Assembly: GCF_000765235.1 (NCBI RefSeq)
Contig: NZ_JPJG01000049.1
Location: forward strand, 1-40,888
Origin: Oscillibacter sp. ER4
GTDB taxonomy: Bacteria; Bacillota; Clostridia; Oscillospirales; Oscillospiraceae
Direction of reading: 5' to 3'
DNA: 40,888 nt
Each line of letters begins with the position of its first letter. Position 1 is the first letter of the stretch. Both the position numbers and the translations under genes were made by a program. Under the pieces are notes generated by a model, which had not been told where the DNA came from, made no database searches, and was given only the letters and a program-made list of their open reading frames with translations. Below are positions 8,736 to 15,746 of the stretch, one piece after another.

Positions 8736-10721
8736 TCAGTTGGCGCTGCTCTGCTCGCTTTCGGGCAGGAGGTTCGCCATGCTCTTGAGGCTGATGGCGA
8801 GCGTGGACATGTTGTGCAGCAGCGCCGAGGTCGTCGGCAGCAGGATACCAAGCACGCCGAGCACGATGAGCGAGAAGTTGAAGCTCACGATGAAACGGTA
8901 GTTGCGGTGGATGCGGGCCATGAGCTCCTGGCTGAGAGAGCGCAGTGTGACGAGCGCGGACAGATCCTCGGACGAGATGGTGATGTCCGCGATCTCGCGC
9001 GCGATGGCGGCACCGGTCGAAATGGCAATGCCGGCATCGGCCTCGGACAGGGCGGGGGAGTCGTTCACGCCGTCGCCGATCATGATGACCTTGCGGCCCG
9101 CGGCCTTTTCGCTGCGGACGAACGCGGCCTTGTCCTCGGGCAGCACTTCGGCGTAGACGTCGTCGACGCCGACCTCAGCGGCGACGGCTTCGGCAGTCTT
9201 GCGGCTGTCGCCGGTCATCATCACGACCTTGTCGATACCGAGCTCGTGCAGCGCGCGCACGGCGGCTTTCGCCTCCTTGCGCAGGGGGTCATGAATGCAG
9301 ATGACCGCGGCGAGCTCGCCCGCGATGCAGAGGTACAGGTGCGAATACTCGGGCGGGAGCGATTCAAACTTGTCCTCTTCGCCCTCCGGCACGCGGCAGC
9401 CCTCGTCCTCGAAGACAAAGTGTGCGCTGCCGATGAGCACTGTTTTCTCGTCCACCATGCTCGAAATGCCGTGCGCCACGACGCACTGCACCTGGGAGTG
9501 ATATTCCTCGTGCGTCAATCCGCGGTCCCTGGCCTCGGCCACGACGGCGTTGGCGATGGAATGGGGATAGTGCTCTTCGAGGCACGCGGCGAGGCGGAGC
9601 ATCTCACTTTCCTCATTGCCGCCGAAGGTGACGATTCTCGCGACCTTGGGCGTGGCGTAGGTGAGCGTGCCGGTCTTGTCGAAAACGATGGTGTTCGCCT
9701 GGGCGACGGCTTCGAGGAAGCGCCCGCCCTTGACGGAGATGTGATGGCTGCTGCTCTCGCGCATGGCAGAGAGCACCGCGATAGGCATGGAGAGCTTGAG
9801 CGCGCAGGAGAAGTCGACCATCAGCACGGCCAGCATCTTTGTGACGTTGCGCGTGATGAGATAGGTCAGGATCGTGCCGCCGAGCGCCTTTTCCACGCGC
9901 ACGACACACTCGCCTTCTTCGGCGACCGTGCCTGCGTAGACATAGCTGCCCTCGCGCTTGGGGACGGGCATGGACTCGCCCGTCATGGACGCCTGATTGA
10001 CCATCGCCTCGCCGGAGACGACCTTGCCGTCGAGCGGGATGAGGCTGCCGGTGCGGACAACGACGCAGTCGCCCGCCTGAATATCGCCGATGGGAACGAG
10101 CGTTTCCGTCTCGCCCGTCTTGAGCCAGACGTGGTCAACGTTGAGCGACATGGCGCCCGCGAGGTCCGCAACGGACTTTTTGTGCGTCCAGTCCTCAAGA
10201 ATTTCGCCGAGGCGGAGCATGAACATCACGGAGCTCGCCGTTGAGAAGTCGCCGCGCACCATCGACACGGTGACGGCGGTGGCGTCGAGCACGGCGACGG
10301 AGAGCTTGCTGTGCAGCAGTGCGGAAAGACCCTCGCGGATGTACTTGATCGAGTGATAGATGGCGAGCGCCGTGGTGACGGGGAGCGGGAAGAAGAGCTT
10401 CGAGATCACGCGGCGGATCACCGTCCACGAGAGTTTGTCTTCAAATTCACAGTTGAGTTTGCGCGTCGTATGGTCTGGGACAAGGTCCATTGTTTCAGCC
10501 TTGTCGAACGAGAACGCTGCGAGCGCGTGCACGAGCGCGGCGCGGTCCGCGCGGTAAACGATCACGGCATCCTGCGTGCGGTCAAAGACCGAGACCTCTT
10601 GCACGCCGTCCACACTGCGCAGATAATATTCCAGAACGTCCGCCTGATGCAGCGTCATGCGGCGGCAATTCAGATGCACGCGCATGCGCCCGGCGGATTC
10701 GTGCAGAATTTTGCATTTCAT
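8736..10721 (-). CDS. P1B-type (heavy-metal) ATPase lacking the CPC motif, apparently shortened
   Basis: This 661-residue ATPase is a transition-metal transporter type. It has an N-terminal HMA-like domain (about 1-75, no CxxC), actuator loop TGES (247-250), phosphorylation motif DKTGT with Asp348, TGD (503-505) and GDGVND (549-554). The metal-binding membrane helix reads DFSCALKLSMP: S305-C306-A307 replaces the usual CPC, a variant seen in a Clostridia/Bacilli subgroup of unknown metal. After the actuator domain the sequence runs VEKALGGTILTY (276-287). From memory of relatives, about 45 residues (end of the actuator domain and start of the third core helix) are missing between two Gly-Gly-Thr repeats. 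The protein may therefore be impaired. CGGAGG precedes ATG 10721. It follows a DUF6110-like gene on the same strand. Confidence 0.85.
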   Translation of the reverse strand: MKCKILHESAGRMRVHLNCRRMTLHQADVLEYYLRSVDGVQEVSVFDRTQDAVIVYRADRAALVHALAAFSFDKAETMDLVPDHTTRKLNCEFEDKLSWTVIRRVISKLFFPLPVTTALAIYHSIKYIREGLSALLHSKLSVAVLDATAVTVSMVRGDFSTASSVMFMLRLGEILEDWTHKKSVADLAGAMSLNVDHVWLKTGETETLVPIGDIQAGDCVVVRTGSLIPLDGKVVSGEAMVNQASMTGESMPVPKREGSYVYAGTVAEEGECVVRVEKALGGTILTYLITRNVTKMLAVLMVDFSCALKLSMPIAVLSAMRESSSHHISVKGGRFLEAVAQANTIVFDKTGTLTYATPKVARIVTFGGNEESEMLRLAACLEEHYPHSIANAVVAEARDRGLTHEEYHSQVQCVVAHGISSMVDEKTVLIGSAHFVFEDEGCRVPEGEEDKFESLPPEYSHLYLCIAGELAAVICIHDPLRKEAKAAVRALHELGIDKVVMMTGDSRKTAEAVAAEVGVDDVYAEVLPEDKAAFVRSEKAAGRKVIMIGDGVNDSPALSEADAGIAISTGAAIAREIADITISSEDLSALVTLRSLSQELMARIHRNYRFIVSFNFSLIVLGVLGILLPTTSALLHNMSTLAISLKSMANLLPESEQSSAN

Positions 10722-10748
10722 AGTGTATCAATTCCTCCGAAAGTGAAA

Positions 10749-10771
10749 GAGAGCCGCGCGTCGCGGCTCTC
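10749..10771 (-). terminator. Intercistronic hairpin, possible attenuator before the P-type ATPase gene
   Basis: GAGAGCCGCG (10749-10758) pairs perfectly with 10762-10771 around a 3-base loop. On the minus strand the stem is followed by TTTCACTTTC, a poor U-tract, so partial termination or mRNA processing between the DUF6110-like gene and the ATPase gene is more likely than full termination. Confidence 0.45.
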
Positions 10772-10778
10772 CTGCGAT

Positions 10779-11048
10779 TTATTCCTCGTTCGCTTTTTCC
10801 TCGGACGCGTCCTCAATGACCTCGGCGTCCTCTTCCGCTGCGCGGCGCTCGTTGATGTCCTTGGCGTCGGCGTAGACGTCCTCAGCATCCTCACAGACGT
10901 TCGTGACGGCCTGCATCACGCAGTCCTTGGCACGCAGCACCGCGGCGGTGGTGTGAGAGTAGACCTTTTTGGCATCCTTGCTGGAAAGGATCTTGAGGCC
11001 GGCGATGCCGAACAGCACGCCTGCTGCAAATAAACCGAGATGTTTCAT
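10779..11048 (-). CDS. DUF6110-like small membrane-anchored protein
   Basis: The 89-residue protein has an N-terminal hydrophobic segment (about 4-21, FAAGVLFGIAGLKIL). It continues with KDAKKVYSHTTAAVLRAKDCVM and an acidic C-terminal tail rich in Glu, Asp and Ala. The first half matches my recollection of DUF6110, a small family often located immediately upstream of heavy-metal ATPases of the SCA type in Clostridia. The role is unknown; an accessory or metal-handling partner of the ATPase is an inference from context. AGGAGG eight bases before ATG 11048 fixes the start. The ATPase gene begins 57 bases downstream, with a hairpin in between. Confidence 0.65.
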   Translation of the reverse strand: MKHLGLFAAGVLFGIAGLKILSSKDAKKVYSHTTAAVLRAKDCVMQAVTNVCEDAEDVYADAKDINERRAAEEDAEVIEDASEEKANEE

Positions 11049-11096
11049 TGAAAAAACCTCCTGTTAGTATGAATTAGAGCTCTTTAACATAGCGGG

Positions 11097-11125
11097 AATA
11101 TAATATAACGCCTTTTCAAATGCAA
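11097..11125 (-). promoter_or_regulatory. Promoter of the DUF6110-like/P-type ATPase operon
   Basis: Reading the minus strand, TTGCAT (11125-11120) and TATATT (11102-11097) are separated by 17 bases, about 50 bases before the start codon at 11048. Confidence 0.55.
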
Positions 11126-11182
11126 GTAGCGAAATGTTAAAATTTGACGGAGAATGGAAACCGCGGATTTGTTATGTTTTTC

Positions 11183-11716
11183 TCAGATGTTCGCGCGCTC
11201 GTCCCAGAGCGTCAGCACGCCTGATTGCAGCGTTTTCGGAACGTCGATGATGCGCTGGTTCGACGAGCCGCGAAAGCGCAGCGAGATATCGTGCAGCTCG
11301 TCCACATACCGTCCGTCGACGAGCACGTCGAGCAGTGACAGCAGTTCGTCCGTCACCTCGCAGCGCGGGTATGCGGCGGGGTCGTGCAGCTCCTCCCACG
11401 TAAAGCCCGTGAACGACCAGATCGTCTTTTGCGGCAGCTCACGCCTCACGCGGCGGAGAAACGGCAGCAGTGCGCGCTGATTTTTAGGCTCGAACGGCTC
11501 GCCGCCGAGCAGCGTGAGACCGTTGATATAGTCGGGGGAGAGCAGGCGGATGAGCTCATCCTCCGTCTCGCCCGTAAAGGGCTTGCCGTAGCAGAAGTCC
11601 CACGTCTGGGGCTGAAAGCAGTTTTCGCAGTGGTTCGTACAGCCGGAGACGAACAGCGTCACGCGCACGCCAAGGCCGTTGGCGATGTCGCAGTTTTTGA
11701 TCTCGCCATAGTGCAT
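11183..11716 (-). CDS. nrdG: Anaerobic ribonucleoside-triphosphate reductase activating protein
   Basis: This 177-residue radical SAM enzyme installs the glycyl radical on NrdD using S-adenosylmethionine and a 4Fe-4S cluster. The cluster motif is C26-x3-C30-x2-C33 (CTNHCENC), and GGEP at 71-74 is the SAM-binding motif of the activase family. Length is in the normal NrdG range. An in-frame ATG at 11770 would add 18 residues, but AAGGAGG nine bases before ATG 11716 and the conserved N-terminus (MHYGEIKNCD) select 11716. It lies downstream of its substrate gene nrdD on the same strand. A strong terminator occupies the space between them, so its expression probably depends on read-through. Confidence 0.93.
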   Translation of the reverse strand: MHYGEIKNCDIANGLGVRVTLFVSGCTNHCENCFQPQTWDFCYGKPFTGETEDELIRLLSPDYINGLTLLGGEPFEPKNQRALLPFLRRVRRELPQKTIWSFTGFTWEELHDPAAYPRCEVTDELLSLLDVLVDGRYVDELHDISLRFRGSSNQRIIDVPKTLQSGVLTLWDERANI

Positions 11717-11735
11717 GGGAAATGACCTCCTTATC

Positions 11736-11767
11736 AAAAAAAGGTGGGAGCGCGGTGCGCTCCCACC
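11736..11767 (-). terminator. Strong intrinsic terminator between nrdD and nrdG
   Basis: On the minus strand, GGTGGGAGCGC (11767-11757) pairs perfectly with its complement at 11753-11743 around a 3-base loop, followed directly by seven Us (11742-11736). Four bases later comes the nrdG ribosome-binding site AAGGAGG. This has every feature of an efficient terminator, yet leaves no room for a promoter before nrdG. Confidence 0.85.
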
Positions 11768-11792
11768 CAAACAGCAATTTTATGGCGCAGCC

Positions 11793-13991
11793 TTACAGAT
11801 GCAACACGCGCTCTTTGATCTCCTGCGTGCGGCCCTGGTTCCAGAACTGGGTGCCGATGTAGCCGCAGGTACGGCGGGCGACATTCATCTTGTCCTGATC
11901 GGTGTTGCCGCACTTCGGGCAGCGCCAGATGAGCTTGCCGCCCTCCTCGACGATGTCGATCTCACCGTCCCAGCCGCAGACCTGGCAGTAGTCGGACTTC
12001 GTGTTGAGCTCGGCGTAGATGATGTTGTCGTAGATGAACTTCATCACCTGCAAAACCGCTTCAAGGTTCTGCTGCATGTTGGGCACTTCGACATAGCTGA
12101 TCGCGCCGCCGGGGGAGAGGTGCTGGAACTGCGCCTCGAACTTGAGCTTGGTGAACGCGTCGATCTTTTCCGTCACGTGGACGTGGTAGGAGTTCGTGAT
12201 ATAGCCCTTGTCCGTCACGCCCTCGATCACGCCGAAGCGCTTTTGCAGGCACTTGGCGAACTTGTAAGTCGTGGACTCGAGCGGCGTGCCGTAGAGGGAG
12301 TAGTCGATGTTTTCGGCGGTTTTCCACTCCTTGCACTTGTCATTCATCTTCTGCATGATCGACAGGGCGAACGGCGTTGCGCTGGGGTCGGTGTGGCTCT
12401 TGCCGGTCATGTACTTCACGCACTCGTAAAGTCCCGCGTAGCCGAGCGAGATCGTGGAATAGCCGTCGTAGAGGAGCTTGTCGATGGGCTCACCCTTTTT
12501 GAGTCTTGCGCACGCGCCGTACTGCCAGAGAATGGGCGCCGCGTCGGAGAGCGTGCCCTTCAGGCGGTCGTGACGGCAGCGCAGCGCGCGGTGGCAGAGC
12601 TCAAGGCGATCTTCAAAAATCGTCCAGAACTTTTCAATGTTGCCGCCGGAGGAGAGTGCCACGTCGGGCAGGTTGATCGTGACGACGCCCTGATTGAAGC
12701 GGCCGTAGTACTTGTGCTTGCCGGGAACATAGTTGCCGGCATTCGCGATGTTGCCGACGCCCGCGTCGGTGAAGCGGTCAGGCGTCAGGAAGCTGCGGCA
12801 GCCCATGCAGGGATACACATCGCCCTTGAGCTCGAGCATCTTCTTTTCGCTGATGTAATCGGGCACCATGCGGCGCGCCGTGCACTTGGCGGCGAGCTGT
12901 GTGAGGTAATAATACGGCGAGTCGTCGTGAATGTTGTCCTCTTCGAGCACGTAGATGAGCTTGGGGAAGGCGGGCGTGACCCACACGCCCTGCTCGTTTT
13001 TGACGCCCTGATAGCGCTGCTGGAGCATTTCCTCGATGATGACGGCAAGGTCGCGCTTTTCCTGCTCGCTTCTCGCCTCGTTGAGGTACATGAAAACGGT
13101 GATGAACGGTGCCTGACCGTTCGTGGTCAGAAGCGTCACGACCTGATACTGGATGGTCTGCACGCCGCGGCGAATCTCCTCGCGCAGGCGCTTTTCGACG
13201 ATTTCGGTGATCTTGTCCTCCGTGGGGTCGACGCCGAGGGCCTCGACCTCGGCGAGCACCTGCTTTCTGATCTTCTGGCGCGATACGTCGACAAAGGGGG
13301 CAAGGTGCGTCAGCGAGATGGACTGGCCGCCGTACTGGTTCGAGGCGACCTGCGCGACGATCTGCGTCGCGATGTTGCACGCGGTCGCGAACGAATGTGG
13401 GCGCTCGATGAGGGTTCCCGTGATGACAGTGCCGTTTTGCAGCATGTCCTCCAGGTTCACAAGGTCGCAGTTGTGCATGTGCTGGGCGTAGTAGTCCGTG
13501 TCGTGGAAGTGGATGATGCCCTCTTCATGCGCCTTGACGATATCCTCGGGCAAGAGCAGACGGTTCGTCAGATCGCGGCTCACCTCGCCGGCCATATAGT
13601 CGCGCTGGGTGGAGTTGACGACGGGGTTCTTGTTGGAATTCTCCTGCTTGGCCTCTTCGTTGTTGCACTCGATGAGGGAGAGAATTTTGTCGTCCGTCGT
13701 GTTGCTCTTGCGCACGAGCGAGCGGTTGTAACGATAAGTGATGTAGCGCTTAGCGACCTCGAACGCGCCGTGCGCCATGATCTGGTGCTCGACAAAGTCC
13801 TGGATCTCCTCGACCGTGGGTGCGCGGCCCAGACTCTGGCAGGAGAACTCCACGCTCTCGGCGATGCGCTGGATCTGGACGGGCGTCATGCGAGCCTCCT
13901 CGTCCACAACGTCGTTAGCCTTAGTCACTGCGGCGATGATCTTGACGATATCAAATTCTACTTCTGCGCCGTTGCGCTTGATAACTCTCAT
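11793..13991 (-). CDS. nrdD: Anaerobic (class III) ribonucleoside-triphosphate reductase
   Basis: The 732-residue enzyme reduces ribonucleoside triphosphates to deoxyribonucleotides under anaerobic conditions using a glycyl radical. An ATP-cone regulatory domain occupies about residues 1-95 (MRVIKRNGAEVEFD at its start). The C-terminus has the zinc site Cys669, Cys672, Cys691 and Cys694 and the radical motif RRTCGY with Gly710. Length is normal for the family. GAGGAGA lies about nine bases before ATG 13991. The promoter region carries tandem NrdR boxes, so repression by NrdR is expected. The cognate activase gene nrdG follows after a terminator. Confidence 0.96.
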   Translation of the reverse strand: MRVIKRNGAEVEFDIVKIIAAVTKANDVVDEEARMTPVQIQRIAESVEFSCQSLGRAPTVEEIQDFVEHQIMAHGAFEVAKRYITYRYNRSLVRKSNTTDDKILSLIECNNEEAKQENSNKNPVVNSTQRDYMAGEVSRDLTNRLLLPEDIVKAHEEGIIHFHDTDYYAQHMHNCDLVNLEDMLQNGTVITGTLIERPHSFATACNIATQIVAQVASNQYGGQSISLTHLAPFVDVSRQKIRKQVLAEVEALGVDPTEDKITEIVEKRLREEIRRGVQTIQYQVVTLLTTNGQAPFITVFMYLNEARSEQEKRDLAVIIEEMLQQRYQGVKNEQGVWVTPAFPKLIYVLEEDNIHDDSPYYYLTQLAAKCTARRMVPDYISEKKMLELKGDVYPCMGCRSFLTPDRFTDAGVGNIANAGNYVPGKHKYYGRFNQGVVTINLPDVALSSGGNIEKFWTIFEDRLELCHRALRCRHDRLKGTLSDAAPILWQYGACARLKKGEPIDKLLYDGYSTISLGYAGLYECVKYMTGKSHTDPSATPFALSIMQKMNDKCKEWKTAENIDYSLYGTPLESTTYKFAKCLQKRFGVIEGVTDKGYITNSYHVHVTEKIDAFTKLKFEAQFQHLSPGGAISYVEVPNMQQNLEAVLQVMKFIYDNIIYAELNTKSDYCQVCGWDGEIDIVEEGGKLIWRCPKCGNTDQDKMNVARRTCGYIGTQFWNQGRTQEIKERVLHL

Positions 13992-14031
13992 GTATTCCCG
14001 TCTCCTCTTCTTTTGGTGTGCCCTTTACATA

Positions 14032-14079
14032 ACACTATATCTTGTGGTGACCTTCATAACAGCAAACTAATTATTGCAC
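14032..14079 (-). promoter_or_regulatory. Tandem NrdR boxes in the nrdD promoter
   Basis: ACACTATATCTTGTGG at 14032-14047 is a close match to the known NrdR box (ACACTATATATAGTGT-like). A second, weaker copy, AAACTAATTATTGCAC, lies at 14064-14079. Their starts are 32 bases apart, the three-helical-turn spacing typical of NrdR operators. One box covers the predicted -10 and the other lies just downstream of the start point, as expected for a repressor. Confidence 0.75.
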
Positions 14080-14098
14080 ATGAGACTCAACATTGCAA
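14070..14098 (-). promoter_or_regulatory. Predicted nrdD promoter
   Basis: On the minus strand, TTGCAA (14098-14093) and AATAAT (14075-14070) are separated by 17 bases. The -10 lies inside the second NrdR box. The intergenic stretch 13992-14350 otherwise holds the purA promoter and leader; in 14100-14250 I see nothing beyond AT-rich sequence. Confidence 0.5.
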
Positions 14099-14255
14099 GT
14101 CCTAAGTGCTGAAAAAAGGAAACAATATCAGAGCCTCAACTTTGGACACTATTGACGAAACACCTTGAATGAAGCGGAATAGCGCATTATTTCAATTTGA
14201 CGCAAAAATCAACAAGACATAAGTAATGCTAATAATAGCTATGTAAAATTAACTC

Positions 14256-14284
14256 TTTTCATGGGCGGAAAATGTGACTATAAT
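14256..14284 (+). promoter_or_regulatory. Predicted purA promoter
   Basis: TTTTCA (14256-14261) and consensus TATAAT (14279-14284) are 17 bases apart, giving a leader of about 60 bases before ATG 14351. A second, weaker possibility is TTGACG at 14197-14202 with TAAGTA at 14220-14225. Confidence 0.55.
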
Positions 14285-14316
14285 AACTCGGTTGAAAAAT
14301 TTGAGCAGGACTCGCA

Positions 14317-14330
14317 GAGCGGGCCCGCTC
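14317..14330 (+). repeat. Perfect 14-base palindrome in the purA leader
   Basis: GAGCGGGCCCGCTC is a perfect palindrome seven bases before the GGAGG of purA. It could be an operator half-buried in the leader or a small RNA stem near the ribosome-binding site; nothing else identifies a regulator. Confidence 0.4.
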
Positions 14331-14350
14331 CGGATCGGAGGATCAATACA

Positions 14351-15625
14351 ATGGCAAATTGCGCGATCGTAGGCATCAACTGGGGCGATGAAGGCAAGGG
14401 CCGCATGGTCGACTACCTCACGGACCATTATGACGTGGTCGTCCGCTATCAGGGCGGCGGCAACGCGGGCCACACTGTGGTGAATGAAAAGGGCAAGTTT
14501 GCCCTGCACCTGCTGCCGAGCGGCATTTTCCGCGACGGCGTTGTCAACATTCTGGGCAACGGCGTGGCGCTGGACTGCGAAAACCTGCTCAAGGAGATGG
14601 AGACGCTGCGCGCCGCGGGCGTTATCATCACGCCGGAGAATCTGAAGGTCAGCGACCGCGCGTCGCTGCTGCTGCCCTGGCACCGCGAGCTCGACGCGCT
14701 CGAGGAAGCGCGCCTTGCCGACAAGAAGTACGGCTCGACCAAGCAAGGCATCGCGCCGTTCTATGGCGACAAGTACCAGAAAAAGACCGTACAGGCGGGC
14801 GAGCTCCTGCACCCCGAGCACTTAAAGGAGCACCTTGCCGACCTTCTTGAGTGGAAGAACCTGATGCTCCAGAAGATCTACGGCGCAAAGGGCTACACGA
14901 TGGACGAGCTCATGGCGTGGGTCAACACCTACTGCAGCGCCATCAAGCCCTACATCACCGACACCGGCCGTTTCCTGAGAAACGCGCAGAAGGAGGGCAA
15001 GTCCATCCTCTTTGAAGCCCAGCTCGGCGCGCTGCGCGACCTGGACTACGGCATCTATCCCTACACCACCTCTTCGAACGCCGTTGCGGCGTATGCGCCC
15101 GTCGGCTCGGGCCTTCCCACGGCGAAGCTCGACGAGGTCGTGGGCGTGGTGAAGGCGTACTCTTCCTGCGTGGGCGAGGGCCCGTTCGTCTGCGAGTGGT
15201 TCGGCGAAGGAGCGCAGCGGTTGCGCGACGCGGGCGCGGAGTACGGCGCGAAGACCGGCAGACCCCGCCGCGTCGGCCCCATCGATCTGGTCGCGACGCG
15301 CTACGGCGTGGAGACGCAGGGCGCGACGAACATCGCCCTGACGAAGCTCGATGTCCTGAGCTACATGGACAAGATCCCCGTCTGCGCACACTATGAATTA
15401 AACGGCGAGCAGACCGACGACTTCCCGTTCCCCGTGCTGCTGCAGGACGCCAAGCCCGTCGTCGAGTATCTGCCCGGCTGGCAGTGCGACATCTCCGGCG
15501 CGCGTAATTGGGAGGACCTTCCCGAAGCCGCCCGCAGCTACGTCGAATACGTTGAAAAGGCCATCGGCTGCCACATCGGCTTCGTCTCCGTCGGTGCGGA
15601 GCGCGAGAGCCTCATCATCCGCTGA
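14351..15625 (+). CDS. purA: Adenylosuccinate synthetase
   Basis: This 424-residue GTP-dependent enzyme joins IMP and aspartate to form adenylosuccinate, the first committed step to AMP. The N-terminal active-site loop is W11-GDEGKG-17 with catalytic Asp13, and GGGNAGHTVV places His41 at the expected catalytic position. Length is normal. The start at 14351 is set by GGAGG at 14337-14341 and by the family N-terminus; an upstream in-frame ATG at 14261 would add 30 residues that do not belong and overlap the promoter. purB, which completes AMP synthesis, follows but has its own promoter after the purA terminator. Confidence 0.96.
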   Translation: MANCAIVGINWGDEGKGRMVDYLTDHYDVVVRYQGGGNAGHTVVNEKGKFALHLLPSGIFRDGVVNILGNGVALDCENLLKEMETLRAAGVIITPENLKVSDRASLLLPWHRELDALEEARLADKKYGSTKQGIAPFYGDKYQKKTVQAGELLHPEHLKEHLADLLEWKNLMLQKIYGAKGYTMDELMAWVNTYCSAIKPYITDTGRFLRNAQKEGKSILFEAQLGALRDLDYGIYPYTTSSNAVAAYAPVGSGLPTAKLDEVVGVVKAYSSCVGEGPFVCEWFGEGAQRLRDAGAEYGAKTGRPRRVGPIDLVATRYGVETQGATNIALTKLDVLSYMDKIPVCAHYELNGEQTDDFPFPVLLQDAKPVVEYLPGWQCDISGARNWEDLPEAARSYVEYVEKAIGCHIGFVSVGAERESLIIR

Positions 15626-15631
15626 CACACC

Positions 15632-15668
15632 AAAGTAAAGAGGGGACGAAGGCCCCCTCTTTACTTTT
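15632..15668 (+). terminator. Terminator of purA
   Basis: AAAGTAAAGAGGGG (15632-15645) pairs perfectly with CCCCTCTTTACTTT (15654-15667), with an 8-base loop and a terminal T-run. It starts seven bases after the stop codon. Confidence 0.85.
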
Positions 15669-15679
15669 CTATTGCAACT

Positions 15680-15707
15680 TTGCTTCATTCTATATAAACT
15701 ATATAAA
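15680..15707 (+). promoter_or_regulatory. Predicted purB promoter
   Basis: TTGCTT (15680-15685) and TATAAA (15702-15707) are 16 bases apart. An overlapping pair, TTGCAA (15672-15677) with TATAAA (15693-15698), is spaced 15. Either would give a short leader before ATG 15747. Confidence 0.5.
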
Positions 15708-15746
15708 ATACGAACAGCGACCGCTGAGAAAGAAAAGGAGAACCCT

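Noticed and set aside
8682-10244. Open frame of 520 codons on the plus strand opposite the P-type ATPase gene
   Set aside because: It is a shadow of the ATPase gene, begins inside a terminator and has low-complexity Ala/Arg/Asp/His composition.
11717-11770. Longer N-terminus for nrdG
   Set aside because: The extra codons are the terminator stem and the Shine-Dalgarno sequence.
11715-14105. Open frame of 796 codons on the plus strand opposite nrdD
   Set aside because: It is antisense to a well-supported gene with all class III reductase motifs; GC-rich codon bias leaves the opposite frame open. The product has no recognisable domain and is rich in Ala, Val, Asp and His.
14261-14350. Longer N-terminus for purA
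   Set aside because: It would cover the TATAAT promoter and add 30 residues absent from the family.
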